Origin: SSF14 sp046331245
Lineage (GTDB): Bacteria; Actinomycetota; Acidimicrobiia; Acidimicrobiales; Microtrichaceae
Length of the DNA: 64,000 nucleotides
Assembly: GCA_046331245.1 (NCBI GenBank)
Contig: JAXLRH010000005.1
Location: forward strand, 1-64,000
Direction: 5' to 3'
This document shows, in pieces, positions 34,579 to 44,071 of the stretch (its first letter is position 1; every line of letters begins with the position of its first letter). The notes beneath the pieces are model-generated. The model was not told where the DNA came from, made no database searches, and saw only the letters and a list, made by a program, of their open reading frames with translations. Position numbers and translations under genes: made by a program.

Positions 34579-35613
34579 CTACGCCGAGGGCGCCGGGTCG
34601 ATCACCCAACCGCTGAACGTGTCGATCATCGCCTTCACGTCGCCGAGCGGGTAGAGGATGGGGCACGTGCAGCCGCCGGCGATGTAGTCGGCGACCCGGG
34701 CCTTCGCCTCGGCGGGCGTGCCGGACGCGGTGAGCATCTGCACGATCTCGTCGGGCACGAGCTTCGACGCCGCCTCCACCTGTTCGTGGGTGGCGGGCCA
34801 GGTGAGCACCTCGCCCACGGCGTCGAGCAGCGACTGCGGCACACCCGACGCCTTCATGATGTGCGGCTGCTGGCCGAGGTACTGCGTGACCATCATGCGG
34901 GCCATGTCGAGCGCGGTGTCGCGGTCCTCGTGCACCGAGCACACCACCAGCTGGGGGCGGTCGATGTCGTCGATCGTGCGGCCGGCACGTTCGGCGCCGG
35001 CGGCGAGGTGCTCGATCGCCCTCGCGTTGTAGTCGGGGCTGACGAGGTAGTTGAGGACGACGCCGTCGGCGATCTCGCCGGTGAGCTCCATCATCTTCAT
35101 GCCGGTGGCCCCGATGTAGATCGGGACGTCCTTCGGACGGCGCTCCTGGTACACGTAGTCGAGCTCGACGCCGTCGAGGTGCACGTAGTCGCCGTGCATG
35201 GTGACCGTCTCGTTGTGGAGGAGCGCCCGCACCGCGGTGACCACCTCGCGCATCACGCCGAGCGGGCGGGCGCGGTCGATGCCGACCTTGGCGGCGAGCG
35301 GGTCCCACCACGCGCCGAGGCCGAGGATCACGCGACCGGGGGCCAGGTCGTCGAGCGTCGAGAAGGTCGCGGCGAGCCGGGCGGGGTTGCGGCTCCACAC
35401 GTCGGCGACGCCCGAGCCCACCTTGATGCGGTCGGTGACCGACGCGAACGCTGCCATCGGCACCGTCGACTCGCGGACGAGTCGGCTCTCGGCCTGCCAC
35501 ACGGCGTCGAAGCCGGCGGCCTCGGCATAGCGGGCGAACTCCATCCCCTCGCGGATCGTGTGCGCGTCCTGGAGGTAGATGGCGACGGGCTGGGTGTCGG
35601 GATGATCCGCCAT
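34579..35613 (-). CDS. LLM-class F420-dependent oxidoreductase
   Basis: A 344-residue luciferase-like monooxygenase-fold enzyme of the methylene-H4MPT reductase-like F420 group. Visible motifs are FARYAEAAGFDAVWQAES, IKVGSGVADVWSRNPARLAA, APGRVILGLGAWWDPLA and VPIYIGATGMKMMEL. It would use F420 (or FMN) to oxidise or reduce an unknown organic substrate. ATG 35613 has TACGGT 6 nt upstream, suggesting a leaderless transcript. It is followed after 9 bp by the ammonia-lyase-like gene, so the two may form an operon. Confidence 0.85.
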   Translation of the reverse strand: MADHPDTQPVAIYLQDAHTIREGMEFARYAEAAGFDAVWQAESRLVRESTVPMAAFASVTDRIKVGSGVADVWSRNPARLAATFSTLDDLAPGRVILGLGAWWDPLAAKVGIDRARPLGVMREVVTAVRALLHNETVTMHGDYVHLDGVELDYVYQERRPKDVPIYIGATGMKMMELTGEIADGVVLNYLVSPDYNARAIEHLAAGAERAGRTIDDIDRPQLVVCSVHEDRDTALDMARMMVTQYLGQQPHIMKASGVPQSLLDAVGEVLTWPATHEQVEAASKLVPDEIVQMLTASGTPAEAKARVADYIAGGCTCPILYPLGDVKAMIDTFSGWVIDPAPSA

Positions 35614-35717
35614 CGGCCGACCGTAGGCCGCCTGCTCCTCCCGCCACCCTCTTTAGGCCCTGATCGACCGGCAAGCCGGTCGATCCGGCACAGAACCAGC
35701 GGCGGTAGCGTTTCGGG

Positions 35718-36845
35718 ATGGCCGAGGATCCCCGAAGCTGCGGCTGGTCGAGCTGGACGAGCGCGCGCCGGAGCCGCCGGAGCCCTCGCGCCGCCGGACG
35801 AGGTCGCCACGGTGTCGGGTCGCTCCAGCAGATCCTGCCGGTGCGCATCGGCGTGGCGATCCCGCGATCGGGCTCGCCGTCGCGCCCGGTTGCTCATGTC
35901 ACCGGCCGGCGACGACCGGTCGGCCGACCGCCTCGACGACCGAACGGCAGCGTCGGCGGGGGCATCCGGCTCCACCGGTGAGCCGATCTCGGTTCCGACG
36001 TCGGCCCTGACCACGGTCGTCACCACGACCGCCGTACCGCCGACGACGGTCGCCACCGCGACGACCGCCTGCCCCAGGCCGGAGCGGTCGGGGCGCTGGT
36101 CTCGTGCCGCTGCCGGTCACCGAGGTGCTGGCCGCACCCGTGATGTCGCTGCCGGCGCCTACGACCGGTGCCGTGGGCATCCACATCTTCAACGGCTACA
36201 TGCCGGGGAGGACGCTCGAGGTGTGGAGGTATCCTCGGCACGGAGCTTGCGGGTGGTACGGATCCGTGCCGTACGGCGGCTTGGCCGCCATGGTGGCCGG
36301 CGGGCGACTGCTCCCGGGCGGTGCCGCGCTCAACCTGCGCTTCTGCCGGCACCTGGGCGGCGACCTGCCTCGCTCCGAAGGGCGCGGACGGCCCGTGGTC
36401 GTGGAACTTCACGCCGGGCGCCAACACGTCGCAGACGCTGATGCTGTCGGACAACGGCGGCTTCCGCATCGTACGCATCGACGACCTGCGAGCGCTGGGA
36501 GCCGTGCCCGCCGGTCGCGTCCACGTCGTGCCCGTCGTGTTCCACCCCGTGCTCGAGGGCACGCGGACGAAGCGGTGGGCGACGGCCGCCGGCTGCCCGG
36601 GCTCAGCACCGTCGACAACATCGAGTTCGACGTGGACGTGGGGACGGCGCTCCGGCTCTCGTCGGCGGACGACGTCGGGTGCACCTCGACGATCGGGGGC
36701 CCGCTCGTCCTCGACCGGTCCACGGCGATCGCCGTCGTCGGCCGAGAACCCGGCGGGCCACGCGCAGCTCATCGGCGTCCCTCACCTGACGCCCTCGCCA
36801 CCCGCTCCACCCTCGCCCCCCGCCCTCGCCTGCCCTTCAGCCTAG
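35718..36845 (+). pseudogene. Membrane-anchored secreted protein, broken by about six frame changes
   Basis: No single frame is open, but pieces in three frames join into one protein. They give a start MAEDP, an acidic KLRLVELDERAPEPPEPS stretch, a hydrophobic patch, a Thr-rich linker (TTVVTTTAVPPTTVATATT), then a folded region with GAVGIHIFNGYMPGRTLEVW, GPWSWNFTPGANTSQTLML, GGFRIVRIDDLRAL, STVDNIEFDVDVGTALRLS and GHAQLIGVPHL. Frame changes lie near 35733, 35860-35900, 36080, 36370, 36600 and 36755. Each can be explained by one base, often in a homopolymer. TAGCGT precedes ATG 35718 by 6 nt. The family is not recognised. Sequencing error is the more likely cause; true decay is possible. Confidence 0.6.
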
Positions 36846-36932
36846 TGCTCCCGGATCGCACCGGCTACCCGGTAGATCCGGGGCACAAAACGGGGGCTGG
36901 GGCCGGGGGCTGGGTGGGGTGGGGCCGGCCGG

Positions 36933-37950
36933 TCAGAGGCGGGCGAAGAGGCGGGCAGCCTGCTCGGCGGCGTGGGCGCGGATCTCGTCGGCGTCCACGC
37001 GGGTGGCGCGGCCCCCGCGCAGCGCCGGCGAGCCGTCGATGTCGACGTCGATCGCCCGGACCGCCGTGGTGAAGGCGAGCTTCCAGGGGTCGTCGGCGCC
37101 GTCGTAGCTCCAGGTGACGACGTCGCGCGGCCTCGGGCACCAGCGTCCACCCCGTCGCCACCCAGTCCCACGCGGTCGACGGCGTCTCGGTGACGTCGGA
37201 CTCCTGCAGCCGGGCGTAGGCCACGCGGAACTCGTCGGTCATGTCGGCGCCGATGCCGTCCGTGCCCAACGCCACCGGGTCTGCGAAGCGGGGTGGGCCG
37301 GGCGTACCCGGACTGCGCTTGTTCGCGTTGAGCGCGTTGCGCACGATCGTGCCGGCGAGGCCGTGGTCGTCGGGAGACCGACGCCGTGCACGCGGACGAA
37401 CTCGGTGTCCTCGCGGCGAGCGGGAGGAGGCGCCGCCAGTGGTCGGCGTCGTCGGGGCCTCCTCGGCCACGACCCACGCCCACCCCGAGCTCGGCGGCGA
37501 GCGCGGCGGCCGCGGCGAGCGTCTCGTCGCTGCACGTGAACGCCGCGTGCACGCCGACGTGACCGCGTCCGCCGTCACGCAGGTACCGCCTGTTCTCCGC
37601 GAGCCCGGCAGCGGCGCCGGCCGCGCCGTGCCGATCGGTGACGCCGTACGCGGTCGGCGCGCACGCCCACCTCGGCGCACGCCTCGGCGATCACGTCGAG
37701 GTGCCGCCTTCGATGGCGGACGGGGACTCGTGGTGATCGACGATCGCCGTCGTTCCCGACTCGAGCGCCTCCCAGCGTTGAGGCGGGCCGAGGCGCGGAT
37801 CATGTCGAGGTCGAGCGCCGTGTCGAGGCGCCACCAGATCTGCTGCAGCACCTTCGAGGAACGTGGTGGCGCCGCCGGGGGAGCGGCAATACCCTGCGCC
37901 AGCGCAAGGTGGTGGTGGGCGCAGACGAGGCCGGGGGTGGTGGCGCCCAC
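36933..37950 (-). pseudogene. ssnA: SsnA-like amidohydrolase, frameshifted and N-terminally short
   Basis: Joined pieces give an amidohydrolase of the SsnA/cytosine deaminase-like group: ATTPGLVCAHHHLALAQGI (metal His motif), LQQIWWRLDTALDLDMIRAS, HAAFTCSDETLAAAAALAAE, PVALGTDGIGADMTDEFRVA and a C-terminal RVDADEIRAHAAEQAARLF. Several single-base frame changes interrupt it. The first ~50 residues that normally precede the AHHH motif are missing: the xanthine dehydrogenase stop lies only 2 bp before GTG 37950. SsnA is clustered with xdhD in E. coli and its enzymatic substrate is debated; a deaminase or hydrolase of a purine-derived ring is expected. Confidence 0.7.
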
Positions 37951-37951
37951 G

Positions 37952-40514
37952 TCAGCTGCGCCGCATGGGCAGCGTCGTCCGCCATTCGCCGTCGAGCTGG
38001 TGCAGGGCCGCGGCGACGGCGCCGGCCGTGGGCACGAGGCCGATCTCGCCCACGCCCTTCACGCCGTACGGCGAGTTGGGCTGGGGCACCTCGACGAGCT
38101 CGACGGGTGATCGTCGGGATGTCCTTGGGGCGGAGGATGCCGTAGAGCGACTGCAAGCGTCATGTTGGTGGGGACGCCGCGCTCGTCGGCGGGGAAGTCC
38201 TCGCTCAGCGCGTAGCCGAGGCCCATGTGGACGGAGCCCTCGATCTGGCCCTCGCACAGCAGCGGGTTCATCGCCCGTCCGACGTCGTGGGTGGCGATCA
38301 CCTCGTCGATCTCGCCGGTCTCGGGATCCATCACGACCATCTGGTGCCGGTAGCCGAAGGCGGTGATGGTGGGGTTGGGGTTGTCGGGGTCGCTGAGCTT
38401 CTGCGTCCAGTCGACGACGTGCTCGGCGTGGTAGTCGACGTCGGCCGCCGGCCGCCCGCCTCGGCGGCACGCAGCCGCGACCGAGCCGGCGGCCATCAGG
38501 CGCCGCGGCTGCCGGTGGTCTGGCCGAACCCGAGCTCGCGGGTGGTGTCGACGATCACGTCGACGCTCGTTGGGTCGATGCCGAGCTCCTCGCAGGCGAC
38601 CTGCAGCGCGACGGTGTGCACGCCCTGGCCCATCTCGGTCCAGCCGTGGCGCATCCTCGACGCGACCGTCGGAGGAGTGGAACTCGGCACCACCGCACCC
38701 GCCACCTCGCGGAAGCCGTTGCCGAGGCCGGGGAGTTCGAGGCCGAGGCCGAGGCCGACGACCTTGCCCGCGGCGACGGCCTCGTCGTAGCGGGGCTTGA
38801 CGCGGTCGAGGCACTCCTCGGCGCCGCGGCACCCGTCGTCCATGATCTGGCCGGGGCCCCACACGTCGCCGGGGTGGATCACGTTGCGCTTGCGGATCTC
38901 CCAGCCGGAGATACCGACCTTCTCGGCGAGGCGATCCATGACGCCCTCCATCGCGAACTGCGCCTGGTTGGCGCCGAACCCTCGGAAGGCGCCGCACACG
39001 GGGTTGTTGGTGCGGACGGCCACGGAGTCGACGTCGATGTGCGGCACGCGGTACGGCCCCGACGCGTGGCCGGCGGCCCGTTCGAGCACCTTCATGCCGA
39101 CGGACGCGTACGGCCCGGAGTCGCCGATCATGCGCACGCGGAGGCCGGTGAGCCGGCCGTCCTCGTCGCACCCCGCCCAGTACTCCATCTCGATGGGGTG
39201 GCGCTTCGCGTGCATGAGGAAGCTCTGCTCGCGGGCGAGCGTGCACTTCACGGGGCGGTCGAGGAGCCAGGCGGCGAGCGACGCGTGCGCCTGGTTGCTC
39301 ATGTCCTCCTTGCCACCGAAGGCGCCGCCGTTGGAGACGAGCTCGACGGTGACGCGGTCGCGCTCGACGCCGAGCACCGACGCGATCTGGTTGCGGTCGT
39401 CCCACACGCCCTGTCCGCCGGAGTACACGTACAGCGAGCGCGAGTCGCCGGCGCCCGACGGCACCGCGAGCGTCGACTCCGGTTCGAGGAACGCGTGCTC
39501 GATGCGCTGCGTGCGGAACGTCTCGTGCGCGACGTGCGCGCTGGTGGACAGCGCGCCGTCGACGTCGCCGCGCGCGTACACCGAGCGCGACAGCTCGTTG
39601 GTGGTGGTGTTCCAGACGGCGATGTCGGCGCCGTCGTCGAGCGCCGCCTTCGCGTCGACCACGGGGTCGAGCACGTCGTAGGTGGCCGTCACGAGCTCGG
39701 CGGCGGCGCGGGCCTGGCGGCGTGTCTCGGCGACCACGATCGCGAGCACGTCGCCGGCGTAGGAGGTGCGACCGCCGACGGGGATCATGACCGGCCAGTC
39801 GGTGTGGATGATGCCGACGAGCAGCTCGCCCGGCACGTCCGCGGCGGTGAACACGGCGACCACACCCGGGGCGGCCTCGGCGGCGCTCGTGTCGATCGCG
39901 AGCACGTCGGCGCGGGCGTGCTCCGTGAGCACCAGCGCCGCGTGCGCCATGTCGGGCACGACCATGTCGTCGATGTAGCCGCGGTCGCCGAGGGCCAGCG
40001 CCTCGGCCTCGTACTTGGCGCCCCGGGCTCCCACGCCGGTGGGCAGCGCGACGCTCACGTCGCGGCCCTGCGCGACCGACTCGATGGCGTCGAACACCTT
40101 CACGTAGCCGGTGCACCGGCAGAGGTGTGCGCCCATGTGGCGCTCCAGGTCGTCGCGGGTGAGGTCGGCGCCCTTGCGGTCGACGAGGTATTTGGCGCGC
40201 ACGACGATGCCGGGGATGCAGAACCCGCACTGCAGCCCGCCGCACGCGGCGAACGCCTCGGAGAACGCTCGGCGTTCGTCGTCGGTGAACCCCTCGAGCG
40301 TCTGCACCTCGCGGCCCTCCGCCTTGGCCACCGGATAAGTGCACGACACCTGCGCCTTGCCGTCGACGATCACCGTGCAGCAGCCGCACTGGCCCTGAGG
40401 CGAGCAGCCGTCCTTCGGCGACGTCACGCCCACCTCGTCGCGGAGCGCGGACAGGAGGTGGGGGTGGTCGTCGGCGACGGTGACCGGCGTGCCGTTGACG
40501 GAGAAGCTCGTCAT
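37952..40514 (-). pseudogene. xdhD: Fused 2Fe-2S/molybdopterin xanthine dehydrogenase (XdhD type), frameshifted at the 3' end
   Basis: From ATG 40514 about 600 residues read cleanly. A plant-type and a second [2Fe-2S] cluster come first (DGCSPQGQCGCC; LQCGFCIPG with HLCRCTGY), then the molybdopterin domain (NGGAFGGKEDMSNQA, GAFRGFGANQAQFAMEG). Frame changes near 38695, 38655, 38490, 38170 and 38105 break the rest, yet GQTTGSR, HDVGRAMNPLLCEGQIEGS and the catalytic-Glu motif GVKGVGEIGLVP survive. There is no FAD domain, as in E. coli XdhD and proteins annotated as selenium-dependent xanthine dehydrogenase. ATG 40514 overlaps the carbamoylase stop. Probably functional in the organism if the frame breaks are errors. 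Confidence 0.78.
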
Positions 40515-41452
40515 GGCGGCGGGATCGCTCCCCGGCGCTCGGTGATGAGGCCGTAGTGCTCGACCATGCGGTAGTGGTCGAAGTCGAAGAGCGTCTTGCG
40601 GTAGTTGTCGCACCAGTCGAGGTCGCAGACGGCGGACACGATCTCGTCGTCGCGGGTGAGCGCCTGGGCGATCACCTGGCCGGAGGGGGCGATGATGCAG
40701 CTGCCGGCGAGCGAGTCGACGCCCTCCTCCACTCCGCCCTTGGCGACGCCGACCACCCACGTGCCGTTCTGGTACGCGCCGGCCTGCATGACGAGCTGGT
40801 TGTGGAACGCGGCGAGCGCGTCCTGGGAGGGATCGGGCACGTAGTGGATCGGCGTGTTGTAGCCGCACAGGATCATGTCGACGCCCTGCAGCGCCATGAC
40901 CCGGTACGTCTCGGGCCAGCGGCGGTCGTTGCACAGCATCATGCCCATGACGCCGCCGAACGCCCGCCACACGCCGAAGCCGTCGGGGCCGGGCTCGAAG
41001 TAGCGGCGCTCCGCGTGCTGGAACGGACGGTGCGGCTGATCGTCGTCGTGGCCCGGGATGTGGACCTTGCGGAAGCGGCCGACCACGTGGCCGTCGGGGT
41101 CGACGAGGATCTGGGTGTTGTACCGGTGCGCGGTGTCGCCGTGCTCGTCGAGGACGCGCTCGGCGTAGCCGAGGCAGAACCCGATGCCGAGCCGCTTCGC
41201 CTCGTCGAACAGCGGCTGCGTGTCGGGGCCGGGCATCTCGGTCTCGTACCAGTGGTCGGCGTGGGAGAGGTCCTTCACGTACCAGCGCGGGAAGAAGGTG
41301 GTGAGCGCCAACTCCGGAAACACCGCCAACCGGGCGCCCCGACCGCGGGCCTCGGCGAGCAGGGCGACGAGCCGCTCGACGACCTCCTTGCGCGTCTCGT
41401 CGACGGCGATCGGGCCGAGCTGGGCGGCGGCGACGTGCAGCGGGCGGGTCAT
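40511..41452 (-). CDS. N-carbamoyl-D-amino-acid hydrolase-like nitrilase-fold amidase
   Basis: A 313-residue carbon-nitrogen hydrolase. The Glu-Lys-Cys triad is E47 (VFPELALTTFFPRW), K129 (RFRKVHIPGH) and C174 (MMLCNDRRWPE). Further segments (YETEMPGPDTQPLF, RPFQHAERRYFEPG, LCGYNTP, VMQAGAYQNGTW) match Agrobacterium D-carbamoylase closely from memory. It would hydrolyse an N-carbamoyl compound to amine, CO2 and ammonia. Both ends overlap neighbours by ATGA, tying it to the M20 hydrolase and the xanthine dehydrogenase. The context suggests a ureido intermediate of purine or pyrimidine breakdown rather than industrial-type hydantoin use. Confidence 0.83.
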   Translation of the reverse strand: MTRPLHVAAAQLGPIAVDETRKEVVERLVALLAEARGRGARLAVFPELALTTFFPRWYVKDLSHADHWYETEMPGPDTQPLFDEAKRLGIGFCLGYAERVLDEHGDTAHRYNTQILVDPDGHVVGRFRKVHIPGHDDDQPHRPFQHAERRYFEPGPDGFGVWRAFGGVMGMMLCNDRRWPETYRVMALQGVDMILCGYNTPIHYVPDPSQDALAAFHNQLVMQAGAYQNGTWVVGVAKGGVEEGVDSLAGSCIIAPSGQVIAQALTRDDEIVSAVCDLDWCDNYRKTLFDFDHYRMVEHYGLITERRGAIPPP

Positions 41453-42735
41453 GGGGTCGAGCCTACGGTCGCGAGGTGGCACATCACCCCCGCCAGCACC
41501 TCGGCGCCGGCGAGAAGGTGCTCGGGCGAGGTGAACTCGGCGGGGTTGTGGGAGATGCCACCGACCGACGGCACGAACACCATCGACGTCGGCGCGATGC
41601 GCGCCATCATCTGAGCGTCGTGGCCGGCTCCCGAGGGCATGCGCCGCACCGAGTGGCCGAGGCGGACCGCTGTCGACTCGACGAGGTCGATCATCGCCGG
41701 GTCGAACGCGACCGGGTCGAAGCGGGCGAGCGTGCGCGACGTGATCGTGACGCCCTCGCGGGTGGCGAGGTCGGCGACGAAGGCGGCGAGGCGACCTTCC
41801 GCCTCCTCGAGCAGGGCGGCGTCGGTGTTGCGGAGGTCGACCGTGAGCGTCGCGGTGCCCGCGACGACGTTGACGAGGTCGGGGAACAGGTCGAGCTTGC
41901 CGACGGTGCCCACCTGCGCGCCGCCCATGTCCGAGACGAGCTCCCGCACGAACGAACCCACGGCGAACGCGGCGTAGCCCGCGTCGTGGCGGAGGTGCAT
42001 CGGGGTGGTGCCGGCGTGGTTCGACTGGCCGGAGATCGTGAGCTCCTGCCACGAGATGCCCTGCACCCCGGTGACGGCGCCGATGGTGACGCCCTCGGCC
42101 TCGAGGACCGGGCCCTGCTCGACGTGCACCTCGACGAACGCGTGCGGGGGCCGGCCGGGGAGCGGTGCGCCGCCGGCGTAGCCGATGCGTTCGAGCTCGG
42201 CGCCCACGGTCGCGCCGTCGATGCCCACGATGTCGAGCGCGTCCTCGATGCCGATGCCTCCGGCGTACGCGAGCGAGCCCAGCATGTCGGGGGCGAACCG
42301 GGCGCCCTCCTCGTCGGTGAAGAACGCGACGGCGAGCGGCCGGCCGAGCACGATGCCGGCGGCCTGCACCGACTCGATCACCTCGAGCCCGGCGAGCACG
42401 CCGAAGTTGCCGTCGTAGCGACCACCGGTGCGGACGGTGTCGATGTGGCTGCCGCACATGACCGGCGCGAGCGCCGGGTCGAAGCCGCGCTGGGTGGCGA
42501 CGACGTTGCCGATGCCGTCGATCGCCACGTCGAGCGACAGGTCGTCCATCCACGACACCACGAGGTCGCGGCCCGCCTGGTCCTCGTCGGTGAGCGCCAG
42601 CCGCGCGCACCCGCCGTCGCCGGTGTCGCCGATCTCCGCGAGCGCCGCGAGTCGCGCCATCAGGCGCGGCCCCGACACCGACAGGCCGGGCCAGGGGGCC
42701 GTCACGGCCGGCCCCGGAGGCGGGGGTGATCCCAT
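41449..42735 (-). CDS. M20-family allantoate / N-carbamoyl-L-amino-acid amidohydrolase
   Basis: A 428-residue Zn-dependent amidohydrolase. Metal-site motifs are CGSHIDTVRTGGRYDGNFGV (two parts) and AFFTDEEGARF, with VEVHVEQGPVLE and the lid-domain SNHAGTTPMHLRHDA (catalytic His). The closest families are allantoate amidohydrolase, L-carbamoylase and beta-ureidopropionase; E. coli YgeY is a more distant M20 analogue. It heads a leftward operon with D-carbamoylase-like, XdhD-like and SsnA-like genes. ATG 42735 has TAGCCT 6 nt upstream. The neighbouring purine transporter favours a ureide (allantoate-like) substrate. Confidence 0.83.
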   Translation of the reverse strand: MGSPPPPGPAVTAPWPGLSVSGPRLMARLAALAEIGDTGDGGCARLALTDEDQAGRDLVVSWMDDLSLDVAIDGIGNVVATQRGFDPALAPVMCGSHIDTVRTGGRYDGNFGVLAGLEVIESVQAAGIVLGRPLAVAFFTDEEGARFAPDMLGSLAYAGGIGIEDALDIVGIDGATVGAELERIGYAGGAPLPGRPPHAFVEVHVEQGPVLEAEGVTIGAVTGVQGISWQELTISGQSNHAGTTPMHLRHDAGYAAFAVGSFVRELVSDMGGAQVGTVGKLDLFPDLVNVVAGTATLTVDLRNTDAALLEEAEGRLAAFVADLATREGVTITSRTLARFDPVAFDPAMIDLVESTAVRLGHSVRRMPSGAGHDAQMMARIAPTSMVFVPSVGGISHNPAEFTSPEHLLAGAEVLAGVMCHLATVGSTP

Positions 42736-42910
42736 CGGCTCAGGCTACTGGTGGCGACGATCGAGGCTCCCAAACGTTCACGCTCCGGAAACATTCGAAC
42801 CTTTACAGAATGTTCAGGCTCCGGCAAGAATCGCCCGCATCCGGAACCGGATCGTCAACCTCACCGGTCACACCCATCAGGCTCGGGTGACCATCATGAA
42901 AGGGATCATC
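42736..42910. promoter_or_regulatory. Divergent control region of the purine island
   Basis: This 175-bp gap separates the leftward catabolic operon from the rightward transporter operon. It contains a 15-bp direct repeat, A(C/T)GTTCA(C/G)GCTCCGG at 42774-42788 and 42810-42824. Between and overlapping these is an inverted repeat AACATTC (42790-42796), an 11-nt spacer and GAATGTT (42808-42814). Together they look like an operator for a shared regulator. On the minus strand TAGCCT (42747-42742) is the likely -10 of the M20 gene. Confidence 0.55.
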
Positions 42911-44026
42911 ATGAAGCGGAGCGCACTCGTTGCGGCACTCCTCGCGGGCTCCTTGCTCGCCGCGGCGTGCGGGAAATCGGACAAGGCGTCCACCGACTCG
43001 AGCTCGGACTCGGGCACCAAGGGTGCGCTCAAGGCGGCGTGGATCTACGTCGGGCCCACCACCGACGGCGGCTGGACCACGGCGCACGACGAGGGCCGCA
43101 AGGCCGTCGAGAAGGCGCTCGGCGACAAGGTCAAGACGACCTACAAGGAGAACATCCCCGAGGGTCCCGAGGTCGCGCAGACCATCGACGATCTCGTGAA
43201 GGACGGCAACAAGATCATCTTCGCGACGTCGTTCGGCTTCGGCGACGCGATGATCGCCGCGGCGAAGAAGTACCCCGACGTGCACTTCGAGCACGCCACC
43301 GGCATCGCCCCGACCGAGAACATGGGCATCTACTACGGCGCCGGTGAGGAGGGGAACTACCTGGCGGGCATGGCGGCCGGTGCGGCCACCAAGTCGGGCA
43401 CGATCGGCTTCGTGGCGCCGTTCCCGATCCCCGAGGTGATCCGCCACATCAACGCCTACGCCCTCGGCGCACAGGCGTCGAACCCCGACGCCAAGGTGAA
43501 GGTCGTGTGGGTCAACTCCTGGTTCGACCCGACCAAGGAGCGTCAGGCCGCCGACTCGCTGATCTCCGGCGGCGCCGACGTCATCGCCTCCGGCGGCGAC
43601 AGCCCGGCGCCCGGCGAGGCCGCCAAGGCCGCCGGCGTCGCGTGGACCGGCTACGACTCCGACCAGTCGTCGAAGTTCCCGGACGAGTGGCCCACCGCCA
43701 CCACCTACGACTGGGGCCCCTACTACACGAAGCAGGTCCAGGCGGTCATCGACGGCACCTGGAAGGCCGACGCCTACTACGGCGACCTGAAGGACGGCTT
43801 CGTGAAGCTCGCCCCGTTCGGCAAGCGGGTCTCCGCCGACACGAAGGCGGCGATCGAGAAGAAGAAGGCCGCCATCGAGGACGGCAGCTTCAACGAGTTC
43901 AGCGGCCCGATCGTCGACCAGGCCGGCGCCGAGAAGGTGGCCGCCGGCAAGACGCTCGACTTCGGTGACCAGATGTCCATCAACTGGTTCGTGAAGGGCG
44001 TCGACGGCGAGATCCCGGCGAGCTGA
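42911..44026 (+). CDS. BMP/PnrA-family nucleoside-binding lipoprotein (ABC transporter)
   Basis: A 371-residue substrate-binding lipoprotein: signal peptide with LLAAAC lipobox (~residues 5-20), Ser-rich linker, then the BMP fold with AAWIYVGPTTDGGWTTAHDE near the start, TSFGFGDAMIAAAKKYP, YYGAGEEGNYLAGMAAGAAT and VASGGDSPAPGEAA-like elements. BMP proteins bind purine nucleosides and feed Nup/Rns-type ABC importers. ATG 42911 is used; an in-frame ATG at 42896 has no better signal. It is the first gene of the transporter operon that ends with an 8-oxoguanine deaminase-like gene, which supports purine uptake. Confidence 0.88.
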   Translation: MKRSALVAALLAGSLLAAACGKSDKASTDSSSDSGTKGALKAAWIYVGPTTDGGWTTAHDEGRKAVEKALGDKVKTTYKENIPEGPEVAQTIDDLVKDGNKIIFATSFGFGDAMIAAAKKYPDVHFEHATGIAPTENMGIYYGAGEEGNYLAGMAAGAATKSGTIGFVAPFPIPEVIRHINAYALGAQASNPDAKVKVVWVNSWFDPTKERQAADSLISGGADVIASGGDSPAPGEAAKAAGVAWTGYDSDQSSKFPDEWPTATTYDWGPYYTKQVQAVIDGTWKADAYYGDLKDGFVKLAPFGKRVSADTKAAIEKKKAAIEDGSFNEFSGPIVDQAGAEKVAAGKTLDFGDQMSINWFVKGVDGEIPAS

Positions 44027-44071
44027 TCGCCGACCGGTCCGCAACGAACGCGACCAGGGCATCGGAGACCG

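Noticed and set aside
33733..36441. A 902-codon open frame on the plus strand
   Set aside because: It is antisense to the well-supported lyase and LLM oxidoreductase genes and has only low-complexity Arg/Gly/Val-rich content; only its last part contains pieces of the broken gene at 35.7 kb.
38490..38500. In-frame TGA in the XdhD-like gene as a possible selenocysteine codon
   Set aside because: Sequence after the TGA makes no sense in that frame, while a shifted frame continues the family exactly (MAAGSVAAAC...), so it is a frame break and not recoding.
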